Shown: piece by piece, positions 7,619-14,976 of the stretch
Layout: each line of letters opens with the position of its first letter
Position numbering within the stretch: position 1 is the first letter of the stretch
NCBI GenBank assembly: GCA_012514045.1
Contig: JAAZBA010000402.1
Coordinates: 1-16,787, forward strand
Direction: 5' to 3'
From: Clostridiales bacterium
GTDB lineage: Bacteria; Bacillota; Clostridia; Oscillospirales; QAMX01
DNA length: 16,787 nucleotides
The notes under the pieces: generated by a model
Database searches by the model: none
Seen by the model: the letters and a program-made list of their open reading frames with translations, nothing else
What the model was told of the DNA's origin: nothing
Made by a program: the position numbers and the translations under genes

Positions 7619-8488
7619 ATGGAAAAGAAAAAAGCGCTGGCACTGGGGTTTTTCGACGGCGTTCACGCAGGCCACCTGAATGTACTTCGCCTTGCGTCGG
7701 CTTACGCTGAAAAACAAGGCATTGTTCCCTGCGCCGTCACCTTTGACGAACATCCCTTATCTGTAATAACCGGCACACCCGTAACGCTCATCTCCTCTAA
7801 GGCCGAAAGGGAGCGCCTTCTTCGCTCCGTAGGTGGAATGGACGAGGTGATAATGCTGCCCTTCCGGGAGCTCAGAGACATGGAACCGGAGGATTTTGTC
7901 AGAGAAATTCTGTTTAAGTCTCTCAACGGCGCCTTTGTCTGCTGCGGAAGCGACTACCGCTTCGGCAAGGACGGAAAGGGAGACGGGGAAATGTTAAAGA
8001 GTTTATGCCATTCCCTCGGCATAGAATTCGCCCTTGCCTGCCAGCTTGATGACGGAGAGAGTAAAATCAGTTCTTCCCGGCTCAGAGATGCGATAATCTC
8101 CGGTAATATGGAGCTTGCGCGGCGTCTTCTCTCAAGGCCTTACTCCTTTTCCGGTGAGGTTATTCATGGCAAAGCTCTGGGGAGAAAAATTTCCAGTCCC
8201 ACAATGAACGTACGCATTACAGAAACTCTTCTGCCGAGGGGCGGAGTATACGCCTCCTTTGTGACGGTGAAAGGTATACGCTACGAATCTGTCACGAACA
8301 TTAACAGCAAAGGGTTAGCGGAGATATTCGCCTTCGCGGATCTGGGATATGTGTACGGTGAAACCGTCTTTTGTGAGCTCAAGTCCCATATAAGAGACAT
8401 GATTTCCTTCTCGAGCCTTGATGAGCTTAGAAACCAAATTTCCGCCGACTGTGAAGAGTCAGCGCGGCGGCTTAGGAAAGCTGACTGA
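7619..8488 (+). CDS. ribF: Bifunctional riboflavin kinase/FAD synthetase, kinase domain atypical
   Basis: RibF phosphorylates riboflavin to FMN and adenylates FMN to FAD. The N-terminal nucleotidyltransferase half is well kept over 289 residues: GFFDGVHAGH (10-19), TFDEHP (41-46), GSDYRFG (110-116) and ISSSRLRDAI (150-159). The C-terminal kinase half starts with GRKISSPTMNV (188-198), where the ATP/Mg motif is usually PTAN. After TNINS (226-230) the usual PT-containing loop appears shortened, leaving EIFAF with Glu235 as likely catalytic base. The ATG at 7619 is chosen because GAGG lies 9 bases upstream and the protein then begins right before the FAD-synthetase motif; an upstream ATG at 7580 would overlap truB by 28 bases. 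The kinase half may be weak. The gene assignment itself is firm. Confidence 0.93.
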   Translation: MEKKKALALGFFDGVHAGHLNVLRLASAYAEKQGIVPCAVTFDEHPLSVITGTPVTLISSKAERERLLRSVGGMDEVIMLPFRELRDMEPEDFVREILFKSLNGAFVCCGSDYRFGKDGKGDGEMLKSLCHSLGIEFALACQLDDGESKISSSRLRDAIISGNMELARRLLSRPYSFSGEVIHGKALGRKISSPTMNVRITETLLPRGGVYASFVTVKGIRYESVTNINSKGLAEIFAFADLGYVYGETVFCELKSHIRDMISFSSLDELRNQISADCEESARRLRKAD

Positions 8489-8498
8489 GGAACAAGAC

Positions 8499-9611
8499 AT
8501 GGTACAGATGCGCCATATAATGCTCAAGCCCGCCAGCGGCATGTGTAACCTTCGGTGTGAGTACTGCTTCTACACCGATGAAACCTCAAAGAGAGCGGTG
8601 CCAAGCCGTGGGATGATGTCAGAGGAGACGCTTTCAAACATCCTTCGCCGTACCTTGAGCGATGTCACAAAGGAATGCACTATCGCGTTTCAAGGCGGCG
8701 AGCCCATGCTTGCGGGGCTTCCCTTTTTCCGCCTGGCTGCGGAGCTTACAAAGGAATATAACGTAAACAACTGCCGGGTAAATTTCGCTCTCCAGACAAA
8801 CGGCACGCTTTTGGATGACGAATGGTGCAAATTCCTGAAAGAAAACGATTTTCTTGTGGGTATATCACTTGACGGGGTGCGGGATACCCACGACATGCAC
8901 CGCCTTGACGCCCAGGGGAAAGGAACCTACACAAGAGTTCTCCGGGGCATAAGGCTTCTTGAAGAGAATGGGGTGGAATTCAATATACTCACAGTGCTGA
9001 CGGGAAGCGTATGCCGCGCCTTTCGGAGGATAAATGACTTCTATACCCGTCAGGGCTGGGAGTATAGGCAATATATCCCCTGTCTCGATCCCCTTGAGGA
9101 GGAGAGGGGCGGTCACCCCTGGTCTTTAACTCCGGAGCGCTTTGGGCAATACCTGAAAACCGCTTTCGACTGCTGGTATCATGACATTGGGGTGGGGAAA
9201 AAGACGTATCACAGGTATTTTGACAATCTTCTTCGCATTATGCGTTCCCTTCCTCCGGAAGCCTGCGGCATGCTGGGACGTTGTACGCTACAATACGTCA
9301 TAGAGGCGGACGGCAGCGTTTACCCCTGCGACTTCTATATGCTGGACCGGTACCTTCTGGGGAACCTGAATGAGCAAGGCTTCGGGGAGCTTGACAAAAG
9401 GAGGTCGGAGCTTATGTTCATCGGGGAAAGCGCGATGCTTCCCGAGGAGTGCGTAAACTGCAGATACCGTCCCCTGTGCCGCGGCGGCTGCCGCCGTGAC
9501 AGGGATTATTTCGAGCGAGGCTTAGGGGTGAATTACTACTGCGAAGCCTATAAGTCCTTCTTTGACTACGCCTTCCCGAGGCTCCAGGCCTTGGCCGCGG
9601 GTATACGGTGA
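8499..9611 (+). CDS. Anaerobic sulfatase-maturating enzyme, radical SAM/SPASM
   Basis: This radical SAM family converts a Cys or Ser of a target sulfatase to formylglycine under anoxic conditions. The 370-residue product has the SAM-cluster motif CNLRCEYC (Cys16, 20, 23). It also has the full set for two auxiliary clusters: Cys256, 262 and 277, then Cys318, 321, 327, 331 and 348. Asp278, directly after Cys277 (PCDFY), matches the catalytic base described for the Clostridium perfringens enzyme, whose length and cysteine spacing are nearly the same. The ATG at 8499 follows TGAGGAA, which contains the ribF stop, at a good distance; an in-frame ATG at 8418 would overlap ribF by 71 bases. The gene is co-transcribed with truB-ribF by position. 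No sulfatase is in the window, and no clear terminator follows. Confidence 0.93.
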   Translation: MVQMRHIMLKPASGMCNLRCEYCFYTDETSKRAVPSRGMMSEETLSNILRRTLSDVTKECTIAFQGGEPMLAGLPFFRLAAELTKEYNVNNCRVNFALQTNGTLLDDEWCKFLKENDFLVGISLDGVRDTHDMHRLDAQGKGTYTRVLRGIRLLEENGVEFNILTVLTGSVCRAFRRINDFYTRQGWEYRQYIPCLDPLEEERGGHPWSLTPERFGQYLKTAFDCWYHDIGVGKKTYHRYFDNLLRIMRSLPPEACGMLGRCTLQYVIEADGSVYPCDFYMLDRYLLGNLNEQGFGELDKRRSELMFIGESAMLPEECVNCRYRPLCRGGCRRDRDYFERGLGVNYYCEAYKSFFDYAFPRLQALAAGIR

Positions 9612-9640
9612 TACGGGGTTTTTACGAGTATTTAATTGAT

Positions 9641-9671
9641 GTGTCAAATAACATGCAGCAGTGCCAAATAA
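9641..9671 (+). repeat. Direct repeat GTGYCAAATAA, 20-bp period
   Basis: GTGTCAAATAA (9641-9651) and GTGCCAAATAA (9661-9671) match at 10 of 11 positions and are 20 bp apart, close to two helical turns. That arrangement suits a protein contacting one DNA face twice, as AraC-family activators do. It lies about 110-140 bp upstream of the first promoter's -35 box. A regulatory role is inferred. Confidence 0.4.
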
Positions 9672-9780
9672 TTTTGTTTTTATATCAGTGATGCTTTTTG
9701 TCCTATAATTTCTGCTATTTAGAATATAACATTTTTATTAAAAAATTATTTTTGTGCTTACCGTATAAGGTGGATAACGC

Positions 9781-9809
9781 TTGACTATTCTCTTTTTATA
9801 TGCTACTAT
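9781..9809 (+). promoter_or_regulatory. Distal sigma-A promoter of the ABC operon
   Basis: TTGACT (9781-9786), a 17-bp spacer and TACTAT (9804-9809) predict a start near 9816. The leader would be about 240 bases, long for a simple sugar operon, and would include the 9901-9916 inverted repeat and the second promoter. Confidence 0.6.
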
Positions 9810-9948
9810 TTAAATGAAGAGTTATTCATTTTATTGGTTTAAGGTGTAATTTAATAATTTAATTCTGAGAACCTCAAACGCTTGTTCAATGTTTTAAACC
9901 CATTATCTAAATAATGTTAGAGTGCCATCAGCTGCTTTTTTGCGTGAT

Positions 9949-9978
9949 TTGACATAAATTTCACATTCCTTGTATTTT
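9949..9978 (+). promoter_or_regulatory. Proximal sigma-A promoter of the ABC operon
   Basis: A perfect TTGACA (9949-9954), an 18-bp spacer and TATTTT (9973-9978) predict a start near 9985 and a leader of about 70 bases before the binding-protein ATG. It may act in tandem with the distal promoter. Confidence 0.55.
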
Positions 9979-10056
9979 AGATTTCAAATATGGAACGTAA
10001 AATAGGGATGTGTAGCGAAAAATCTAAATAAAAAATTGTCTGAAAGGAGACAGTAA

Positions 10057-11928
10057 ATGAAAAACCGCACATTTTTAAAGCTCATCTCGCTCATTCTGAC
10101 ACTGGTCATGGCTCTCTCCCTTGTCGCAGGCTGCTCAAGCTCCGGCAAGACGGGAACAAAGACCGAAACAAAGACAGAAGAGAAGAAAGCAGAAACCAAG
10201 AAGGAAGAACCCAAGAAAGAAGACGCCAAGAAAGAGGAAAAGAAGGAAGAACCCAAGAAAGAAGACGCTCCCGAGTCCAAGGACGACGAAAAAGTTGCTC
10301 CCCCCTCCGGGATCCCCTCCATTCTTAAGACAGACCCCGCTGACATGTACTGGATGCACCACACGGATCCAATCACGCTAAAGGTATATGTCAATACTCT
10401 GATCACAGATGGCTGGCAGTGGGGCAATGACGTCACAACGAAGTACATCACCGAGCGCACAGGTGTCAACCTTGAGATGGAATACGCTCCCGACAACGAA
10501 GGCACACGTCTTAATCTGATGCTGGCGGGCGGCGAAGAGCTCCCCGACATTTTCCATCAGATCGCTCCCAACTCTCCGGCAGCCGGCGAACTCATTAAGG
10601 GCAACTACGTTCTTTGCGCCGAGGATCTTATAAACGAATATGCTCCCGAGATGTGGGATCTCTACAGCCCCTTCCAGAAGGACTACGCCGCCGCCGCTGA
10701 CGGCAAGATGTGGGGCTTCGTAAACGGCTATGAGTTCGACGGTGAAAACCACTATGGCTACATGCACGGCTACATCGGTGGACGTGCCGACATTCTTGAG
10801 GAGCTGGGCTATTCCAACCTTGATATCAAGACGCTTGACACCTTTATGACTGTTCTTGACGACTTTAACAAGGTATGGAAGACAGATTATCCGGACATCG
10901 TATACCCGGTTCTTATGCGCGGCGTAACAGGCCAATTCTCCGCCATCTACGGTCAGGTTGCATGTAACAGCAACATCCGCTACAACGAAGAGAACAACTC
11001 CTGCTACTTCTGGTTCCAGAGCGAGGCAGGCAAGAACACACTCAAGTTCTATAACAACCTTTTCCACAAGGGATACCTCCCTGAGGAAGCTTTCATCACC
11101 ACTGACAGCTCCATCGACCTTATGGGCGCCGGCAAAGTCCTGTTCTTCATCGCGGGCAACACATGGGAGTCCTCCTCCGCCAACGCTCCTCTCCACCAGA
11201 ATGTAAGCGAAGACGCTTACTTCATGCCGATATATCCCTTCAGCGCCGTCGGCGAAGAAATGATGCGTACATTCAAGGGCGTTACTTATAACGGATCTGC
11301 CTGCTGGGTCAGCGCCGACAGCAAAAATCCCGACAGAGCCCTCGGCTTCATCGAATACATGACAACCGAGGAAGGCATACTAACTACAAACATGGGTATA
11401 TACGGCACGCACTGGGATGTTACAGAGGATGACGACGGTTATCTCTATCCCCAGTTCATTGACGAAGTTTTCACAGCCGATGTAAAGGTCGGTCATAAAG
11501 CTATGAAGGACACCTACGGTATCAATAACTATGAGCACTCCCTCTGGTTCTTCCATGCCAACAGCTATAACTTCCTGTGGAACTATGATGTCATCTTCCG
11601 CCGCGGAATCAATCCCGACAACCTTCTGAAGGCGCGTAACATCTGGTACTCCGAGACAACAGACAACGCTGACCTCACAGGTGTGCCCGCCACATTCGCT
11701 ATTGACGCGTCTTCCGACGCCGGCGTGGCTCTTGCAGGTCTCCAGGATATCTTCAACTCCGAGCTTGCCAAGATTGTCTTTGCGGCCAGCGACGCTGAAT
11801 TTGAGTCCATGTACGACAATATGATCGCAGCTCTCCAAGCTGCCGGCGAGGAGAACTTCTGGAAACTCTATCAGCCCATGATAGAAGAGAAGTTAACACT
11901 CTACAAGGCCGCTCTTGCTTCTCACTAA
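10057..11928 (+). CDS. ABC sugar transporter substrate-binding lipoprotein (LplA/YtcQ-like)
   Basis: A lipid-anchored extracellular solute-binding protein that captures a carbohydrate for the permeases encoded downstream. The 623-residue precursor begins MKNRTFLKLIS, followed by a hydrophobic stretch and the lipobox LVAGC with Cys26 as lipidation site. A Lys/Glu-rich spacer follows (about 31-75), ending in PPSGIP, and is encoded partly by a 42-bp repeat. The rest is a large family-1-type binding domain, with motifs such as GGEELPDIF (residues about 158-166). Its length fits the large LplA/YtcQ class better than small maltose-binding types. AAAGGAGA lies 6 bases before the ATG. A stem-loop separates it from the permeases, which would allow higher expression of the binding protein. 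The ligand is unknown; the neighbouring glycosidases suggest an oligosaccharide or glycoside. Confidence 0.92.
   Translation: MKNRTFLKLISLILTLVMALSLVAGCSSSGKTGTKTETKTEEKKAETKKEEPKKEDAKKEEKKEEPKKEDAPESKDDEKVAPPSGIPSILKTDPADMYWMHHTDPITLKVYVNTLITDGWQWGNDVTTKYITERTGVNLEMEYAPDNEGTRLNLMLAGGEELPDIFHQIAPNSPAAGELIKGNYVLCAEDLINEYAPEMWDLYSPFQKDYAAAADGKMWGFVNGYEFDGENHYGYMHGYIGGRADILEELGYSNLDIKTLDTFMTVLDDFNKVWKTDYPDIVYPVLMRGVTGQFSAIYGQVACNSNIRYNEENNSCYFWFQSEAGKNTLKFYNNLFHKGYLPEEAFITTDSSIDLMGAGKVLFFIAGNTWESSSANAPLHQNVSEDAYFMPIYPFSAVGEEMMRTFKGVTYNGSACWVSADSKNPDRALGFIEYMTTEEGILTTNMGIYGTHWDVTEDDDGYLYPQFIDEVFTADVKVGHKAMKDTYGINNYEHSLWFFHANSYNFLWNYDVIFRRGINPDNLLKARNIWYSETTDNADLTGVPATFAIDASSDAGVALAGLQDIFNSELAKIVFAASDAEFESMYDNMIAALQAAGEENFWKLYQPMIEEKLTLYKAALASH
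10198..10268 (+). repeat. 42-bp tandem repeat coding the Lys/Glu spacer
   Basis: A 29-base block is repeated exactly at 10198-10226 and 10240-10268, with a period of 42 bp (14 codons) and a divergent filler between the copies. It encodes the EEPKKEDA units of the lipoprotein spacer. The in-frame period means copy-number change would alter spacer length without a frameshift. Confidence 0.8.
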
Positions 11929-11944
11929 ATAATAGCACCCCAAT

Positions 11945-11983
11945 ACGCGGCCGAATGTACCAATGGCGGTCATTCGGCCGCGT
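11945..11983 (+). terminator. Intra-operon stem-loop between binding protein and permeases
   Basis: A perfect 13-bp GC-rich inverted repeat (11945-11957 with 11971-11983) encloses a 13-base loop and is followed by only TTTAAA. The short T-run suggests partial termination or 3'-end protection of the binding-protein mRNA rather than full termination. No separate promoter is evident for the permeases. Confidence 0.65.
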
Positions 11984-12085
11984 TTAAACACCACTGAGTC
12001 AGCTTCAAAGTGCTGATTTGGATCGAAACCTCATGAAAGGAAGGTAGCGCCCTTGTCCGCAATATGCGGATGGGAGCGTAAAACT

Positions 12086-13042
12086 ATGAGAAAAAAGGAA
12101 CTTAACATACGCGCTCCCCGCACGGTTGAAAAAAAACCGTTCTGGGTTCGCTTTAAAAAGGAAGCTGTCTTTCATATTATGATATGGTTCGGAGTTGCCT
12201 TCCTTATAGTGTTCGCCTATATCCCAATGTCCGGCATTATTATCGCTTTCAAGGATTATAATTTCCGATCCGGCATCTTTGGAAGCCCCTGGGTAGGACT
12301 GAAGCACTTCAGGCAGCTATTTCAGGACTTCTTCATGGGCAACGCCGTTATAAATACAGTAGGTATTTCTGTTCTCTCCATCGGCCTGTCCTACCCCTGT
12401 ACGATTATATTTACATTGCTGCTGAACGAGCTTCGAAACGTCAAGTTCAAGAGAGTCATTCAGACGGTCAGCTATCTGCCCCACTTCATTTCCTGGGCTA
12501 TCATGGCCGTTATCCTCAACTCTATGCTCTCCCCCAGTGAAGGCATCATCAATATCGTGCTTCAGAATCTTGGTTTTATTGACAAGCCCATAGCATTTCT
12601 GGGCCGCGAGGATCTCTACTGGATCACCGTTGTTGTAGCAAGCATCTGGAAGTCTCTGGGCTGGAACACCATCGTATACCTTGCCGTTATCTCCGGCATC
12701 GACGAGTCGCTCTATGAAGCCGCAAAGATTGACGGCGCAGGCCGCTTCGCCAGAATGAGATACATCACGCTTCCCGCCCTGTCGGGTATCATAGCCATCA
12801 TGCTCATACTCTCCGTGGGAGGCATAGCCGGCACAGGTTTTGACACATCTTTCTACCTGTCCAACGACCTCAACTACAACCGTTCGAACACACTTTCATA
12901 TTATGTATATACAATCGGTCTGAGACGCGCAAACTTCTCCTACTCCACAGCGATTTCATTCCTGCTTTCAGTGGTATCGGCGACGCTCATGCTCACAGCC
13001 AACACCATATCCAACAAACTGACAGGAAAGGGGTTGTTCTGA
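12086..13042 (+). CDS. ABC sugar transporter permease, LplB/YteP-like
   Basis: One of two inner-membrane channel subunits of the importer. The 318-residue protein has about six hydrophobic segments, the first at about 28-46 after a charged N-terminus. It carries the ATPase-docking EAA loop EAAKIDGAG (211-219) ending in ITLP (227-230), typical of binding-protein-dependent permeases. ATG 12086 follows GGGAG by 9 bases. An in-frame TTG at 12053, also behind a good AAAGGAAGG site, would add 11 residues, so the start is not fully settled. The second permease starts 2 bases after this stop, so translation is probably coupled. No ATPase gene is present; this class often uses a shared MsmX-type ATPase encoded elsewhere. 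Confidence 0.93.
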   Translation: MRKKELNIRAPRTVEKKPFWVRFKKEAVFHIMIWFGVAFLIVFAYIPMSGIIIAFKDYNFRSGIFGSPWVGLKHFRQLFQDFFMGNAVINTVGISVLSIGLSYPCTIIFTLLLNELRNVKFKRVIQTVSYLPHFISWAIMAVILNSMLSPSEGIINIVLQNLGFIDKPIAFLGREDLYWITVVVASIWKSLGWNTIVYLAVISGIDESLYEAAKIDGAGRFARMRYITLPALSGIIAIMLILSVGGIAGTGFDTSFYLSNDLNYNRSNTLSYYVYTIGLRRANFSYSTAISFLLSVVSATLMLTANTISNKLTGKGLF

Positions 13043-13044
13043 TT

Positions 13045-13962
13045 ATGAGAGGAAACACCAGTTCTATTAAAATGACCGCCACGATAAACGAGAAGATATT
13101 TGACGTTGTAAACGTGTTTCTTATGCTCATCGTCGGCTTTATAACCCTCTATCCCTTCTGGTATTGTATTGTGGTGTCCTTCAATGACGGCCTTGACGCC
13201 ACAATGGCGCCTCTCTACTTCTGGCCCCGTAAATGGACCTTTGACAACTACGAGTTCATCGTCACCAACGAACGTACGCTCCATGCGGCTATGATTTCCG
13301 TGCTCCGCACAGTGATAGGCGTTGTTACCCACGTAAGCTTTACCGGAGTTGTGGCCTACGGTCTCAGCAAACGTTGGCTTATGGGACGCAAGTATTACAT
13401 GATGTTTTTCATGTTCACAATGTACTTCGGCGGCGGACTTATCCCCACATACCTCCTTATCCGCGCCCTTGGACTTATCGACAATTTTCTTGTTTACATT
13501 ATCCCCAGTCTTTTCAGCGTTTACGACTCCATTCTTATCATGGCTTACTACGACTCTATCCCCGGCGCCCTTGAGGAAGCGGCGAGGATTGACGGCGCGG
13601 GGCATTTTAAGATATTCGCGCGGATTATCTTTCCCGCTTCACTGCCTATTTTTGCCACAATTGCCCTTTTTAACGGCGTCGGCCAGTGGAACGCCTACTT
13701 TGACACCACCATCTACACCCGCTCCGACAAGCTTCTCACCCTTCAGGCTATCATGACAAAAATGATAAACTCCGCTGAGGCGCTTCAGGAGATGAATGAG
13801 CAGATGGCGGCATCCGGCGCGGTGGACGGCTTCGCGACCATCAAGCCTATTACCATACGTATGGCTACGATGATATTCACAACCGTGCCGATTACCCTTG
13901 TTTACCCTTTCCTGCAGAAGTACTTCGTTAAGGGAATTATGATAGGCTCCGTTAAGGGCTAA
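13045..13962 (+). CDS. ABC sugar transporter permease, LplC/YtcP-like
   Basis: The partner membrane subunit of the importer, 305 residues. The first membrane segment is at about 21-44 (DVVNVFLMLIVGFITLYPFW). The EAA loop is at 178-201 (EAARIDGAGHFKIFARIIFP), and the C-terminus shows the usual FVKGIMIGSVKG ending of the carbohydrate permease family. Two bases separate it from the first permease, with a GGAAAGGGG site inside that gene's end. The stop codon overlaps the ribosome site of the next gene, which suggests one transcript. Confidence 0.94.
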   Translation: MRGNTSSIKMTATINEKIFDVVNVFLMLIVGFITLYPFWYCIVVSFNDGLDATMAPLYFWPRKWTFDNYEFIVTNERTLHAAMISVLRTVIGVVTHVSFTGVVAYGLSKRWLMGRKYYMMFFMFTMYFGGGLIPTYLLIRALGLIDNFLVYIIPSLFSVYDSILIMAYYDSIPGALEEAARIDGAGHFKIFARIIFPASLPIFATIALFNGVGQWNAYFDTTIYTRSDKLLTLQAIMTKMINSAEALQEMNEQMAASGAVDGFATIKPITIRMATMIFTTVPITLVYPFLQKYFVKGIMIGSVKG

Positions 13963-13974
13963 AGGAGAACATTT

Positions 13975-14904
13975 ATGAAAATCGCAACTACTACAGCTGA
14001 TTTTATCTGGTATACCGCGCCTTGGGATATATCCTCGGCTTTGCTGCTTATGGCGGACGCCGGCTTCAAGTATGTTGATATCTCCCTGGGTACCGCAATG
14101 AAGCCTAACTCACCCATGTGCGGCGACGGCTGGGAGACCTGGGCTGATGATATCGGCAACACCGCCGCGAGACTGGGGCTTACCTTTGTGCAAGCCCATT
14201 CCTCCGACACTGTATACGACAAGGGGGAGAAAAGGGATTACCTCACTTCCATGATAGAGCGTCAGCTTCTTATCTGCGAGAAACTTGGGGTTCCCGGCAT
14301 TGTTGTACATGGTATACCTAAACCTCAAGGCGAGCGGGAAGACTTCATGGTCAAAAACACCGAGTTCTACCGGGATCTTCTAAAAACCTCGGAAAAGACA
14401 GGGGTCATGATCTACACCGAGAACACCTGCCGTCAGAACTGTCCTACCTACTATATATTCAACGGTGACGACGCCAATGAGCTTTGCTCAAGAGTCAATC
14501 ACGAGCTTTTCGGCGTATGCTGGGATACAGGTCACGCCCATGTACATGGCACAGAGCAGTACAGCTCCATTATAACAATGGGCAAAAACCTGAAAGCCTT
14601 ACATATACATGACAACTATGGTGTGGCGGACGTACATATTCAGCCTTATGCCGGCAATCTTTGCTTTGACGCGGTGCTTAAAGGTCTTGTGGACGCGAAA
14701 TATACCGGTCCTTTCACCCTTGAAGCCTACTGTGCTCCGGTACCCGCCAATTTCTGCTTCTGTAACCGCAAACCCTTCGTAAAGGACGGCGTGGTTTACG
14801 ACAAGGCTCTCATGCCTCCCATAAGCATCATGCTCCGCTCCGAGCGGCTCATGCTTGACACCGCCAGGTTCATGCTTGAAGCCTACGGTTGCTACGAAGA
14901 CTAA
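13975..14904 (+). CDS. Sugar phosphate isomerase/epimerase-like TIM barrel
   Basis: A cytoplasmic xylose-isomerase-like (AP endonuclease family 2) TIM barrel of 309 residues, a family covering sugar and ketose epimerases, inosose dehydratases and isomerases. Likely divalent-metal ligands are at the usual strand ends: Glu149 in YTEN, Asp184 and His187 in WDTGH, His210 or His212 in LHIHDN, and Glu250 in LEAY. A hydrophobic VPGIVVHGIP segment lies at 106-115. AAAGGAG sits 8 bases before the ATG and overlaps the permease stop, and a strong terminator follows, so this is the last gene of the importer operon. It probably acts on the imported sugar or a product of it. The exact reaction cannot be told from sequence; a 3-keto-sugar epimerase/isomerase or a simple ketose epimerase would both fit. 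Confidence 0.85.
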   Translation: MKIATTTADFIWYTAPWDISSALLLMADAGFKYVDISLGTAMKPNSPMCGDGWETWADDIGNTAARLGLTFVQAHSSDTVYDKGEKRDYLTSMIERQLLICEKLGVPGIVVHGIPKPQGEREDFMVKNTEFYRDLLKTSEKTGVMIYTENTCRQNCPTYYIFNGDDANELCSRVNHELFGVCWDTGHAHVHGTEQYSSIITMGKNLKALHIHDNYGVADVHIQPYAGNLCFDAVLKGLVDAKYTGPFTLEAYCAPVPANFCFCNRKPFVKDGVVYDKALMPPISIMLRSERLMLDTARFMLEAYGCYED

Positions 14905-14915
14905 TATCCGATATT

Positions 14916-14946
14916 CCCCCTGTCAATAGCTTCGACAGGGGGTTTT
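14916..14946 (+). terminator. Terminator of the ABC/isomerase operon
   Basis: A perfect 9-bp stem (CCCCCTGTC at 14916-14924 with GACAGGGGG at 14934-14942), a 9-base loop and a TTTT tail lie 12 bases after the isomerase stop. This is a classic intrinsic terminator. Confidence 0.88.
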
Positions 14947-14953
14947 GTATGGT

Positions 14954-14972
14954 ATGTGAGAAGCTATCACAT
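14954..14972. promoter_or_regulatory. Candidate operator, ATGTGA-N7-TCACAT palindrome
   Basis: Perfect 6-bp arms at 14954-14959 and 14967-14972 end 4 bases before the -35 box of the following promoter, centred near -49. The position fits an activator or a promoter-proximal repressor. The sequence resembles a CRP half-site pair but with a 7-base rather than 6-base spacer, and no CRP is expected from this genome type. The cognate protein is unknown. Confidence 0.4.
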
Positions 14973-14976
14973 GCGC

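Larger units (their letters stand above)
9612..10056. other. AT-rich gene-free control region upstream of the ABC operon
   Basis: These 445 bases are clearly more AT-rich than the flanking genes and hold no credible ORF. They contain the end of the truB-ribF-maturase unit without an obvious hairpin terminator, a direct repeat at 9641-9671, two sigma-A promoter candidates (9781-9809 and 9949-9978), and a small inverted repeat CATTAT-CTAA-ATAATG at 9901-9916. The last bases hold the AAAGGAG ribosome site for the binding-protein gene. Confidence 0.7.

Noticed and set aside
9612..10056. Riboswitch or small RNA gene in the long leader
   Set aside because: Only a short AT-rich hairpin was found; no known aptamer core or extended conserved stem was recognised.
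10135..10362. Minus-strand ORF with a very hydrophobic, membrane-like translation
   Set aside because: It is the antisense reading of the Lys/Glu-rich spacer (AAG/GAA codons read as Phe/Leu). It has no ribosome site, and the plus strand holds a well-supported lipoprotein.
10378..11196. 272-codon minus-strand ORF opposite the binding-protein gene
   Set aside because: It is antisense to the binding domain, shows no family signature, and has no promoter or ribosome site.
12033..12047. Four-codon ORF ATG-AAA-GGA-AGG-TAG before the first permease
   Set aside because: It is too short to judge and is better explained as a ribosome-binding sequence for a start at 12053 or as part of the leader.
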